NCBI GenBank assembly: GCA_942159475.1
Contig: OW804098.1
Coordinates: forward strand, 4,750,383-4,814,382
Direction: 5' to 3'
Length of the DNA stretch: 64,000 bases
From: Sthenelais limicola
Taxonomy: Eukaryota; Annelida; Polychaeta; Phyllodocida; Sigalionidae
Shown: positions 38,501 through 50,545 of the stretch, in pieces
How positions within the stretch are numbered: position 1 is the stretch's first letter
Layout of the letters: every line of letters begins with the position of its first letter
Made by a program: the position numbers and the translations under genes
The notes under the pieces: generated by a model
Databases searched by the model: none
The model's input: the letters and a program-made list of their open reading frames with translations, nothing else
What the model was told of the DNA's origin: nothing

Positions 38501-39978
38501 AAGTGTATGAGTAGTTCACCTGGCCATGAAAACATTAAATTGAGGGATGATTAATGTGTGTTTAAAACCTGGCAGAATTTGGTAGAAGAGCAATACAAGC
38601 AGATTAGTCCAGGGAGGGGCGGCTGCTAGTCGGCGCGTTGCGATATTATTTAGACATGTTTAGGCCGTTTTGGATTACTGTTTCCTACGTTAAAACATTA
38701 TGGATATTTTGTTTCTCAAACGCCTGCCTTTCCCATCACCAACCATGCCAACCCACCCGCCATCCCTCTCGCGTAGAATGACATAGCATCTACGCGAGCC
38801 AGAGTTTTAAAAAAAAAAGCTGTGGGACCCAAGCAAGCCTCGAACTCTCCACCATCCCGTCTCTAGGTGAACGCTCTACGGACTAGGCTATCAGCCGTGG
38901 TCGGGAGTGCAGGGCTACATTCTAGGACTCATACTCCTAGGGTGACTCATGCCGAGTGTAGGAAAAGTGGCCGAAATTGTTTATTAGGAAGTTGTATGGA
39001 CATCGGCCTTAGACAAGCAGTAGGAGAATAGTCTGGGTAAGCGGATGGCGGGACTGGAATTGTTCGTCACATGGGTTTTTAAAAAGTTAGATGCAATAAA
39101 GGGGCAACCTCTCTCCTACCTTGTCCCGACCGCGGGAGGTCGGTGCGACTGCACAAAATCTCAGGAGAGTTACCTTGACGGCAACATAGGTGCCGCCACT
39201 GAGGTCGCTAGTGGTCCAGGTAAAACACTTTAAAAAGTAATCTGCAGGTAAAACAGTTTAAAAAAATGGTTAAGTTTTCATGGACCCTGTGTCAACTCAT
39301 CACCTCAGTATTGGTACTGCTCTGGTATGTTGTGTGACTTATCATGTTTGTGCTTAGTGAATTGCCTGCATCTTGTGCTTACTTACTTTGCTTTGGGTTG
39401 TTGGGTTGGTGATCAGGACTAAGGAACATTCACCATTTGAGTGTATTTACTTACTATTGTTATTGGCTGAATATTTAACATGTTGTTCAAACTCACATAA
39501 ATTTATCCCTGATATTTCTAAATCAGTATAAGCCTTTTTATCTTTGCTTTTCTCAATATGAAGATTATCTCACTGGCTTTGAAATTCTTTGGCTTTGTAT
39601 GAGTTATGTTTGTCCCTACAAGGAATTAGAAGATTGTTGAATCAAAGTTGGACATTGAGGATGCTGTGAAATATAAGCTTCAAGTGACACTACAAGTTTA
39701 GGCTTGTTTAAGTGGTAGAGCCTTGAACCAAAGCTTTTATTATTAGTATAGACAAACCTTAGGTAAGCTTCAGATCCACTTTCAGGTTTTTATTATCCGA
39801 CTAGTAAAGTTGGATGGGTATAGGCTGTCTTGGTGAAGATGTCCAATGAAATTATTCTCTTCTCCATGAATCTAATATATTCTCTTCATTGTTTTTCTTA
39901 TTCAAACAGGAGTTGGAAATGATTCAAATGATACACGAGGAGGCCAAACTTGCAACCAAGCCAGAGACAGTCGTGTAA
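35541..39978 (+). CDS. PLCB: Phospholipase C beta, C-terminal coding exons (5' part outside the window)
   Basis: PLCB hydrolyses PIP2 to IP3 and diacylglycerol downstream of Gq at the plasma membrane. The exons seen are 35541-35716, 35929-36030, 36318-36462 and 39910-39978. All have AG acceptors and GT donors (GTAAGTAC, GTATAG, GTAAGTC), and the phases join without a break. They encode the last 163 residues: a charged, coiled-coil-like C-terminal domain with TREWSDMVSRQMTEEHELRK early, then AERDRRVREL, NTKKFIEERKRQA and a final MIHEEAKLATKPETVV. This domain binds membranes and Gq in the family. The catalytic X/Y, PH and C2 parts lie outside the window. The end (-TVV) fits a class I PDZ ligand. 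The NKAER.RRVREL stretch recalls the PLCB1-3/Plc21C/egl-8 group, while the -TVV end also suits PLCB4, so the subtype is unsure. Exon 1 uses more GC than its introns. Confidence 0.9.
37350..37583 (-). CDS. Candidate terminal exon on the minus strand, inside PLCB intron 3
   Basis: On the minus strand an acceptor AACCAACCTTAG precedes 37583, with a CTTAAC branch-like sequence upstream. The exon then reads 77 codons in phase 0 to a TGA at 37350. The peptide is rich in Ser, Glu, Arg and Thr (SNSESEEMADPDS..., TGRATPEHKPGSLREG). The phase is compatible with the donor of the candidate exon at 49435-49624. The + strand is also open here (37402-37587), so the signal may reflect composition alone. No family recognised. 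Confidence 0.3.
   Translation of the reverse strand, partial: SNSESEEMADPDSLPSARPLSNTIEEQWSRTGRATPEHKPGSLREGFIPNMLSQKRKTCHTNDTRHGMQDADTQMNA
37640..37862. repeat. Degenerate short tandem repeat (AATGCTT-type) in PLCB intron 3
   Basis: About seven loose repeats of a unit of roughly 30 bp built around AAATGCTT followed by AAAAT and AATGCAAT. Conservation is poor and no function is evident. Confidence 0.5.
38620..38910 (-). mobile_element. tRNA-derived SINE-like element (minus strand)
   Basis: Read on the minus strand there is a tRNA-type A box (TAGCCTAGTCCGTAGAGCG, about 38872-38890). About 35 bp later comes a B box (AGTTCGAGGCT, about 38836-38846), and then a T run at 38809-38818 that could stop RNA polymerase III. 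The T-arm and acceptor stems do not pair well, so this is a tRNA-like head and not a functional tRNA. Base composition is more GC-rich than the flanks. The 3' boundary is uncertain; no clear target-site duplication was found. Confidence 0.55.
38768..38798. repeat. 10-bp perfect inverted repeat in the SINE-like body
   Basis: CTCGCGTAGA (38768-38777) and TCTACGCGAG (38789-38798) are exact reverse complements with an 11-base loop. It lies just beyond the T run of the tRNA-like head. Confidence 0.7.
38990..39240. other. GC-rich island beside the SINE-like element, probable transposon debris
   Basis: More GC-rich than the surrounding intron and containing CCGCGGGAGGTCGG. The open frame at 39045-39233 has no recognisable domain. 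Position and composition suggest it belongs to the same or an adjacent dispersed element. Confidence 0.3.
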
Positions 39979-41560
39979 AGCTAGCTGTAATCACAAAAAA
40001 CGAAGCCGGAGAAGAAAATGATGAAGAAGACAAATACAATGACACAGGGATGAATGAGGAAATCATGCCACATGCTTGCACTGAAAATGCAATCTTCTTT
40101 ACACACTTGTAGATATCATTACAAGGATATGCATTTCTTGGGAGTCTGCCGCTCCGTGGATGTGACAACCAGTCAACATGGGACTTGTAGTCCACCATGC
40201 ATCTAGCGCTCCTTCTTTGTTAATGTTTTTACACACACAGCAGTTATTGAGCACCCAAGACCCAACACCTCCACCGCCAACATAATCACCCATTATGATA
40301 ATCAGACGTTGCACACTCTGCTTCTTGCTGTTCGTTGGGACGGGAGAAAGGGTTCATCTTTTTTATGAATGTCTGTGTTTCACCTCTCTCTAGACTCATT
40401 GTGTAGATTATTCAGAAAGTGTTTGCTAAGTCATGAGGAGAGGATTGCTCTCATCACTCTACATGTTACTACTATTACTACTGAATGTTGTTCCTTACCA
40501 AAAGTCAACTGATCAGCTTTTTTGTGGAGAAACTTGTAAAAACAGCAGGTTTGTGTCAAAATATGAGTACATTTTTAATGGTGAACTGGTAAAGTTTCCC
40601 TACATTGCTTGTATGTGACAGTGGTGGGAATGGTGGGAATCTCATGCTGGTTATTAGTTTCTGTTAAGATGAAATTCTAATTCTAGACACCAAAATATTG
40701 CTTAAATCATGTAGGAAATTTGTTAGTGGAATAGCTGCAGGCGCCATGATGGTTGTCATGTCTGTTATGATAATAACAATGTTACAAAGTTATGTATTTT
40801 ATCTGTAATGGGTTTCCTTCTCAAGACACACAAATAACAAGAGATAATATATTAAGAGAAGATGAAGAACACCTCCATTATGATAGATGTCTGTTTTCAG
40901 ATGATGTGATTTATATTGCTGTATATGTTGATGGTGTTTGTTGAGTCTTTGTATCAGTATGTATGTACATGGATATATATTTATTTCCCCGCCCATCCAT
41001 CCCCCAACCCAGACCCTCCCGGTTATCAGCAGCGACCGTTGTCTGTTGGTAGACCCCGACACGAGAAACCCTTAAGAAAGCGTTGTCCATTATGGAGGTT
41101 CTCCACTTGTATTTTCCAGTCGCTGATCTGCATCTTGAGTGTCACCAAATATTGAAATTATTGAAGGAGAAACATTACAAGTGAGATGCATTTGAGTTGC
41201 ATTTGCTACAGATAGAAACATTTGCCATTTCCTTGCAATTCCTAATCAGTATAATTGACTGGAAGGCAGGGGTTGTGTTGCAACGACTAAATATTTTACA
41301 GGGGTGTTGAGACACAAACTGCGCTGGGTAGACAGGTGGCGGCGGGCAAAGGCCTTGTGGAGGGCCTCCATGCTTCATGTCAAGGCCTAATCCAAGTACA
41401 GTAACATCCCAGACTACGGAATATTGCTGTTAAATACTGACTTGGAGCTTTACAATGAATATCTCATAACCAAGTATCTCTATTTTATATCTTGTGGGGA
41501 GATGGAAGAGGAAAAATGATACGATGAAGATTAATAAAATATTGTGACATAATGAAATTA
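39979..41560 (+). other. Presumed PLCB 3' UTR
   Basis: Follows the TAA at 39976-39978. The first consensus AATAAA I find downstream is at 41533-41538, with a TGTGTTT stretch near 41600. Open frames on either strand here show no domain. The boundary is an inference; later AATAAA sites, such as 42851-42856, could also be used. Confidence 0.45.
41533..41538 (+). promoter_or_regulatory. Candidate poly(A) signal for PLCB
   Basis: AATAAA, the first canonical hexamer found downstream of the PLCB stop codon, about 1.55 kb into the presumed 3' UTR. Confidence 0.4.
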
Positions 41561-44500
41561 TCATTATTATATACAGTAATGATGAGAAATACTAGTAATG
41601 TGTTTCGGTTCATTTATAATATTAATAACCCTACAACTTGAAGAAGATGAAGAAAATGAAGAAGGTTTTAGGTATTTCTGCTTGACTCTAAGTCTGTCAT
41701 TATTAAATGTTTTGTTGGAAGTTTTTAGAAGCTTGATATGTCTGATTTACCACTGCTTTCTATGAGGGGTTCTTCCCTGACTGACATTTTCACTTGTCTT
41801 TATATTTGATGAAACTTTTCTTACTTTATGAACTTTTATAGCAATTTTAAGAGATATATTAAATTGCCAACCTGTCCCATTATGAGGTGCTGAACACACA
41901 AATGGTGGTACATAGTCACTGAGAATACAGGCTCAGGCCCAAATAAAATCAAAACTAGGGTAGTATACTGCTCTAAATGGAACCATGAAATCCTCCTGCT
42001 TTTGTCCATTTGCCCATTTGCCCAGCTGTGTACATTATCAGTATCATAACCATGCAGGGTCTGCTAGAACATGTTGCAGTGGCGAAGCAAAAAGTCTGCA
42101 GTGTCATCAAACTTACAAAACATATTTTCCTCACATGATTTTATTATATATATATCTTAATGAAAATATAATCTAATCTCCCATGTAGTACTTATGCAAG
42201 AGTACCAGCTTTTTTCACCAGTAGTGACATCTAAGTTGTCCTGCTTTCATGACTGTCCCGGGCAACACCTGATCTGGCGGACTCTGCTCACTCTCATCCC
42301 TCCTATACAGCAACCTCCCTGCTTTACTCCATGTTAGCATCAGCTGTCTGTTATTAGCTTTCCCAGGGCACTATAGCTCCTCAGTTCCTTACAAGATCTT
42401 GTTATCCTAATCATTGATAATGATTAGGCTAAGCTGTTATCATCAGTCATTCTTATGGTTAATAACAATGTGTCTACAGATAACATAATGCTACAATTAC
42501 AACGATTACAACCAGCAAGAGTACAAGTAATGATAGTTAAAACTAGCAAGTACAACAGTGCCCAGGCCAGTGTAACTTCTTTAGCAGGGGGCTTGTGGGT
42601 TCCAGCATCGTTATACTATGAAGGGGAAATCTTATTACAAAGGGAAAATCTGTTACTGATTTAAATGGAATCATTGAATTTTTAGTCTTTTATGTTAATC
42701 CCAGGAATTTATATATTTAAGGTGCTGGGTCAGCACCTTAGCCTCCTGCCCTACAGATTGAATGCACTTCCGTTATTATTATTACTATTGATTATTATTG
42801 TTGTTAGACTAGTGAAGCTGCTAGGTGTTACCCCATGAGTGATATGTTATAATAAACAGTGATTAATGTTGACCATGTTCACTTTCCCCTTACATCCATG
42901 TGATTCTCAGCTAGACATTACACTTGTTAGCAATAATGCCACTATAGACTGCTTCCAATCTAGCTATTCATGACCAATGCATTCCCAGCTAACAAAACCA
43001 AACATTTCTCACAATATTCCATGTCAATATGTCCTGTGATGAACAGGTGCACATGGTTTCTCACAATGTACCTACCGCTTTCAAACCTTTAAAGTCCAAT
43101 TCTTCTTTATGTGTTTCGGTGCTTCCTTTGATAAATTCCTGTTATTTGACCTTATTTAAAAATAAATAAATTGAATGAAGGAAGGAAGGAAGATATTGGT
43201 AAGTTTAGTTGGGGATGCATCATTGTTAGCAAGTTAGTGTGTGACGGTTACACTGTAAGTCTGACTGTATAATTATATACACTACAAACCTTCACCCTGC
43301 AATCATCCAGTGACAAAGTACGTTCAGCTGTGTGACAACCATACAACATGTGTATGCACCTCACAATTCTAACTCTAGCCCTCCAAGAGATAAAGGTGAT
43401 TTATAGTATCATCTGGGGACAATTAGGAAACCCTCAGCTTGCACAGCTCTTGCACAAAATTTCTTTGAGTGAGGGTTAATTGTAAGTCATGCAGGGCATG
43501 TAAATTAAGGTACAACCCTAGCCCCATAAGTTTGAACTTTGTATGAAATTTCCCAACTGTTGGAGGGGGTTGTAATTGTAAGGGCATTGTGTATAACTAT
43601 ATATAAATGTTGACTTATCGGTTCTGAGCTTTTTGTTTATAGCAGTATGTGTGTTATACGCAATGTAGATGGTTTTATAGACAGAGTGCACAAATCATCT
43701 TATCTCATCATCGGGTTGCATTATAATTACAATTATCATTATTATGATAGAGAATAATGTAAAAAGTTTTTAATTTAAGGTATTTTATTGTCATCAATAT
43801 ATGTACTATATATACATTAAATATAAATATATATATATATATATACACATTGGACCCCTGTTTATTTGCATTAACCCAACATATGCCAACCCTACCATAT
43901 ATATAATATATCTGGCTTTCATGTTCTAAGTTTGGGTATGCAGAAAAACCTGATTATATATTTTTGGTACCTTTTTCATGTTTTCATTCATTATTTCATG
44001 GTGATATTCCTGTAAAATATATACTTGAAGCAGATGAAGATTAAAACAAAATGGGGAAAAGGTACTTTTAAGGGATTACTTATTTGTGTACATGAAGGCA
44101 AATTTCCATTATAAAAACAGGATCTCCATTATCTTTCTATAATATAAGAACTAATTTATAAAACTAACATGAGGATATTGGTTTACAAAGAGATTTCCAG
44201 ACTGTCAAAGTTTGTCAAAATTGCCAAAGCCAAAGACCAATGTTCTCCAAAACCAAACATCTTTATCCGTAAATGTATATCAACTGTGGGACTCCACCTC
44301 CTTGAGCAATAGGTTGCAGAATCACAACTCTACATGAGCAAACTCTACATTTTTATGTTTTCTTAGCTAAGTTACTCCTAAAAAAGCCTCAGCCTGTCTT
44401 GAAATTCTCCACAATCACAATCAAATCAATCAATCACAAAAAAAATGTATGTATTGAAAATGTAAAGTAGGCCAACTTCCCGGCGAGGATGCAAAAATGT

Positions 44501-46327
44501 TCCTACCACTATTTGTAACACAAAAGAAGCATTCTTACTTTTCAAAACCTTCTTAATTCTCTACCCATGCCATTTAGGAAATCTTTCCTCCCACCAAATT
44601 GTGTACACAACTATAAGGGAACCCCCTGTCCTCTAGTACCTTAATACATCAACTTGAATGGTTAACTTAAGTTTCATAAGTATACCTTACAAAATCATGC
44701 TGTTTGCCAGATTTCTAATGGAGGTATTCATCTTATCATGGGCAACATTTTACTGCTCTTACAACTTTTTATAGTTGTTGGAAGGATTTTATGTTGTTTA
44801 TTTGTTTCACAACCCTTTCCCTCTGTGAGAGAAGCATATGTGTGAGGAGCCTGATCAAGACCATAAATCAAGGAATGCTGGTAAACTACCCCATTTCTGC
44901 TTTGTGGTTAATGTAACCAAACTGTTACATCTATTTTGTGGTGTGTAAGTGTGTTTTACATCTCCCATGTATTAAAAAAACCTTTTGCTGACATTAACGT
45001 AACTGCTCTCATCCGCCCGACGACCTACTTTTTTCGCTCTTTTAAAAGTGAGAAAAAATACTAAAAAATATACACAATTTTAGGCTAAGCTGAACTGAAA
45101 TCTTTTTATGAAGTTTATTCTGTAAAACAAATGTTGTCATAGAACTAATGGTGTATAATTCACAATGATCTCAAGCTATTAATGCTGTGCTCCCTTTTTG
45201 GTATGGCGACTGGTTGTGTCGCAACCACAGTATTTGGAAGTACTTATTCTCAAGCAGATATCTCACATCCCCCCACATGCTGTTTGTTAAGTGGAATAAT
45301 GATGGCTCTTTATGTCATGTACAACCATTTTTATGGTTATTATCAACTCTTAACTCTTGGTTGCTGGAAGTTTTGCTGCTTTGTTCTTATATGATAATCT
45401 TTTAATCTTATTACCTTCCACCATTGTATATCTCCGTCTGCACCCTCCAGAAAGGCCAGTCAGCACAATATGAACATTAAAAGTACTGTAAAGCTAATTT
45501 CCATCAAAGAAATGTCACTATTTTCTTAAACTTAAAATTGAAAAAATGACTTCTCAGCTGCATTTTTATACCAAGTATATCAAAACAAGTCCGATATTTC
45601 AGCAATTTAGCAACAACAAAAATAGAAGCAAACTGCGCCAAAATTTGTACATATTTTACTGGACTGGTCCGTATATACATGATTGCCAATACAACATCAA
45701 AGCCTCAAGAATATCTCAAAGCACAATTTTATTCAATCATTTGTTATTATTGTGACCTGGCGTTATAATATTTATATTGTTATAATTTATATTTTTACTA
45801 GCAAATGATGACAAATAATGATAAATGTCTGGAGATTGGACTGATGATTTTTATCATTTTAAACTTGAATGATGAAGGAAATGAATATTTAATCCACCAG
45901 ATTGACCTACTGTGTGGGATGTATTATGTAGTAATATGCTATAATTTAAGCTTTAGATTTAATATGGATAATATTGTACACTTGAAAGGTGTTAAAAGAC
46001 ATTGATTGTAACAAACAATTTTTATTTTAAACCTACATTATGACTGAATAAGCTAGAAAATCTGTCTTAATTGTGGTAGACATTAAGGCTACACACCCCA
46101 AGGTAATGCTACATATTCTTGGTTGCTCTTGATTTTGATTTACAAGAATGATTCAAGATTTTCATTGAACCTAGCGTTTCCTTTTGTATATTCAGCCTGT
46201 CCAGATGATCCATACCCCATCCTCCAGCATTCCCTTCAACTTCTTGATCCAAATCAATGTTCCAAATTTGTTTCACAAAATTAAATTTAAAAGTTTTCAG
46301 AATTAAGTAATATCAGCACTGTCATCA
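41561..46327. other. AT-rich non-coding flank unique to copy B
   Basis: No gene recognised. It contains a GAAGAAGATGAAGAAAATGAAG run near 41639-41665, a GAAGGAAGGAAGG run near 43175-43190 and an (AT)n stretch near 43827-43845. A small minus-strand open stretch with an acceptor-like TATAG (about 42215-42302) is too short to call. The open frames at 45182-45405, 45546-45755 and 45805-46005 show no domain or splice context. Confidence 0.6.
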
Positions 46328-46368
46328 CTGTCACTGTTGCACCATTGTGACTGGTGCAACAGTGACAG
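46328..46368. repeat. 17-bp perfect inverted repeat, 7-base loop, at a deletion breakpoint
   Basis: CTGTCACTGTTGCACCA (46328-46344) is the exact reverse complement of TGGTGCAACAGTGACAG (46352-46368), with loop TTGTGAC. It lies a few bases left of the point (about 46375) where homology with copy A resumes after the 10.4-kb gap. A stable hairpin or cruciform is expected. Confidence 0.9.
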
Positions 46369-46375
46369 CCATAAG

Positions 46376-49300
46376 CAGACCCTTACATATATAGGCTACA
46401 TCAGCCTCCTGGCTGTGGAGGAAAGGGAGTGGATCATTAGGGCGCTATTACACACCTCCACCACCTGGCACTTGTTGTGAAGACATCCGACCATATCTCA
46501 TGTATATCCATGGTATCTGTATAAGTGGTTATACCCCCGTTACTCCCCCCTTTACACACACATACCATCACTGTACAGCTGATCCAACACTACCGGGTCC
46601 TCCTCCTCCTGTCTCTTATATTCATGATCACAACTATACCCTATACAGGTGGGTGTCATGTCCTGCTAACTACACAAGTGTCCAGCATCAGAAAGTAATC
46701 ATGCAACTTTTATCTCTTTTACTAAAATCCTGTAATTGGTCTTATATTACACACTTCAGTAAGGTTATATTTGTTACCACAATAATATACTTTAGGATAT
46801 ACCACCTTGTGTCAGGGACATTTGTTGACAATATAAGGTCCTGGAATGTAAAGTGTTGTAGGAGATCTCCATAATTTGCTAGGGGAGATCCTTACCTAGG
46901 CACCTTACACTTCTACAGTTTCATATTTATACTAGCAACCCCCCTTCCCCCACCCTCCTACAACAAAATAGAATCATGGACTCAAGTAACAAGATACGCA
47001 ACAATTCTAGTGAGATTTTCCCATGGGGATGCATTTGAAGAAATAATGGATATGTGTAACACTTATATTGAGATACTTGTATGTGTTTTATATGAATGAA
47101 ATCCTGATGTGTGTATGCATTACATTTGATTTGTATACTCATGTAATACATATATATTATCCTAATAGATATTTTCTGCAAATAGTGCAAAAATTGAAGT
47201 GATTCTTGCACATTTTCTCTTCACTTTTCCCTTCTCTTTTACCTATTTGAGTTTCTTCAGATCAAGTTGGATCGATTTGTGTAAAATATAAATAATAAAA
47301 TATCTCAGACAGAGAGACAGAGGGAGATAGAGAAGGGACGACTGGGAGTGTGGCCCAGAATAAAAACCTGCAGTGGTTGTATTAATGTGCTGTGTGATGC
47401 CATGGTTATTATGAATATATTATATTATGTCATTTGGGGGAGGAATAATAGTTACAATATAAGACGACAGAATCGGGCTCAATGCTAAATATATACCCTG
47501 TGCACACTTGGGGGTGAGAGTGGAATCTATTTTACAACTCATATCACCTGATGTCATTCAATCTTTTTAATTCACAGGTCTCAGGCTATGAAACTTGGTA
47601 AAGTGATGTGGCTTAAAATATATATTTGTGATTAACAAGGAGTAAAATATTCCCCCAAATGTAGTTGTTTCCCCCAAGTTTTGATATGAAATTTGAAGAA
47701 ATAATGTACTTTATCCTTCTGAATGTATGTTTCAATGGCATCTTTTCCAAATAGTGTGATGCATGCAGACTGCTCTTTGAATATTTCTGACATCAATTGA
47801 CAATGGAAATGTATGGTAACTTGTAAGATAGATTCCACAGAATACACATGTTTGTATTATACCCGCGGAGGTCTGTCTACTGCTTGTCCTGTACTAAAGT
47901 TTATTTCAGCTGATATACCCTGTTGTGTACAAATCATACAATACCTTGAGTTGTAGAGAGAAACATTTTCCCCCATAGCATGTGTTTTCCACTCAAGAGG
48001 TTTTTCTGTTGTATTTATTACAAATTTCCTGTCCTATTATGAATTGCAAAATGAGTTTGTCAAAATTTGAAATGTACAAATAGCTTGTTATGGTTTCATA
48101 CAAGTATAAGGCAGTGGAGTGACAAAATGTAATTATGTTGCTATATTCGTCTTTATAGCTCTTTCTCCTCATGTCCCTATCTCTAGCCTAAACCATGTTT
48201 CTATGGTGACAGAAATCACAGGGTTTTGTGTGAATATCAAGAAGAAAAAGCAAAATATTTGTGAATTTATGCATTTTGGTATTTCATGATTTTTATTTAT
48301 TTAAATAATTTTAGGACCTACTAATGTGAAGTCCTGAAGTTGACAGATATGTCATTAGTGTGTAAACCATAGGGTCCGCCAAATAAGAAATTTTAATTCT
48401 AAAATGATTAAAAAAAAATAAATTAAGGCTTGCCAGTATGAATTCATAAATATGTGACCTCTATTCAATGGAAAACCGATGCACATCAGTGCTGCATTTT
48501 GCTTTTCCGGTAATTTAGTTGTTCAATTCTTCAGACTTTGTTGAAAGAATATGAAACAGCCGCCAGCCATGTATGTTGGAAAAGAACCATGTAACCAAGT
48601 TATGCAAACATTCTAAGTTGTGCCCACATGCCACATGTCCAGTTGCCCTAACTGCTGTTACAGTTATCCAGGGCCAGTAATTAATAGATTTGGCGGGCCC
48701 TGATAAAGGTATATCTATATATAATGTGAAGTAGGTATGATATACCCCCCCCCCCCTCCCTCTTATAACTTTACACTCACATCTACACCTTTTTACTATT
48801 CTAAATGTAACCCCCCCTCCCCTCCTTCCACTCCATTGACAAATTTTTACAAATCTCTCATGAACATTTCTCCATGTGTTTGAAGCCTATAGCTTTTAGT
48901 CCTTAGCAGAGACTTTTATGTTATAAATAATAAATGATCAATTTGGTTTTCTGCCCTTTGCAATCATTTGTATCATGATCATGTGCAGATTTTCGAGGGA
49001 TATGATTATTATGGTTATGTTATTTTAGGGTGTTATTTAAATGAATGTGTCTGTAAACTATTACTCATTACCTGAGACTGATTTAATAGCAGACTAAGTC
49101 ATGTACATTTCACTAGTCAAATAAATAAATGAGACATTGTGGTTCACTTTATGGTAAGTCAAAGTCTTCTGTGTTTTACTTTTTCATCTACTGGGAAAGT
49201 CCTTCTACGTTTATATTGAAAAAGCATAGTCCTTGGAGGTGTTGCCCTGGCCTGGTGCCATCAATACTAAGATCGATGTGACTAAAGTGTGACTACTGTG

Positions 49301-50545
49301 TCATGAAAGTATCATTGAATTAATTTTCAATATTTTTCTTTCAATTAACATTAAAAATAGTCAATCCAAAATGCTATGATGACTTTGCCAGGAGGGTCAG
49401 AACATTATATGGTATGAGGAAAATGACACAATACCTTTTTGCTGCTAGTCCTCTTGCCACTAGTAGCCTTGTGCCTCTCTGCAGACTCCCGAGCTAGATT
49501 AATGACTTCTATATACATGAGTGTGACGCAGACTATTCTTTGACTGCCACTTTGTGTGACAGTCTCTGACACTTCTTTAAGTTCCTCCTGATTGCAGTGT
49601 TTTAGGGCACTATTATTTCTGTGGCTGCAAGCATAGATTAACAAGTTGCTCCCTTCTTTTCCCAGTTTAACATCTTATTGCTAAATACAGTGTCCAAGCA
49701 CCAAATGTCCAATTCTTATCAAAGCTGCACTTTCAGCTAACAGCGATCAAAAATGAAAATCTACTTTTTGTTCTGTTCATTGCCTACCCATCTGAAAGGC
49801 ATGTGACCAAAATTTTGCAGTATTTTATGCTGTTGTTTTTGCCATAAATCTTCATAAAAATCACACATTGAGTATAAACATGACATCAGCAAATATTGAT
49901 AACTTAATCAAACAGTACGGGTTTAGGTGAATACTGCCATGTCTACCTATTATAACTTAATCAAACAGGTCAAAAAGTGAGTAAACTTGGCAAGAATGTT
50001 TTTTTCATAATAGCTTGAGTCACCTTATGTCAGCTTAATACCACAGTAATCTAACTCTCTGATCAGTTGAAATGTAGTAAGAAGGCCTATAGATATAAAT
50101 GTCAACATACATTGATCTCCATCTTACCTTAGCTTTGCACTTTTGAACAAAGTAGAGACGTGAAAATGTCATGGAATAAGATAATTCTCACAATTAACTT
50201 ACAATATAACATAAAGATATTAGTCAAACATAAAATAGATACAATGACTTTGCCGTGGGATGGGGGGGGGGGGGTATGGTCGGGGGTGGGGATGGAGGGG
50301 GAGGGGCAAACTTAGTGGTGTAGTAGTTAATGTGGCCTAACAACTTAAGATACATTTAATATACCTCCCAATGAAAGTATAAGCAAAACAACTACATTTC
50401 CTTATATAAGCATTTTTGGCTCAGATCTTCAGAAAATGTACAATTTGCCTCCACCAATATACTCAGATTTCCTCCAGTATATATATCCTATTGAACCTCC
50501 TCCCTCTACCCTCTACATCTATGACCCCAGTGCCTACACTTTACC
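46376..50545. repeat. T block, copy B (PLCB 3' flank)
   Basis: Second copy of 11961-16150, about 99% similar by eye, ending in the degenerate start of the copy-C M1 array. Just before the array, copy C lacks 21 bp present at the A-to-B boundary (about 16041-16061). It is non-coding apart from the candidate minus-strand exon. Confidence 0.9.
49435..49624 (-). CDS. Candidate internal exon of an unidentified minus-strand gene (copy B)
   Basis: Second copy of 15016-15205 with the same acceptor (CTTGCAG), donor (AAG|GTATTG), length (190 bp) and phase. Three substitutions seen, all changing residues (Leu to Val, Ala to Val, Ser to Gly). Downstream on the minus strand, the phase-0 candidate exon at 37350-37583 could join it. 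No family recognised. Confidence 0.35.

Larger units (their letters stand above)
34413..46375 (+). repeat. P block, copy B (intact PLCB 3' end)
   Basis: The left 1.6 kb (to about 36010) is shared with copy A. The remaining 10.4 kb (36010-46375) occurs only here within the window and holds PLCB exons 3 and 4 and the presumed 3' UTR. Beyond the exons I see one SINE-like element, short simple repeats (a GGAAGGAAGGAA run near 43180 and an (AT)n run near 43827-43845) and otherwise AT-rich DNA without recognisable genes. Confidence 0.85.

Noticed and set aside
39902..40198. 98-codon minus-strand open frame over the last PLCB exon
   Set aside because: It is the antisense shadow of the PLCB terminal exon and 3' UTR.
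40799..41155. Open frames on both strands around 41000-41150 with coding-like residues
   Set aside because: Both strands are open, no good donor or acceptor could be assigned, and the stretch lies in the presumed PLCB 3' UTR.
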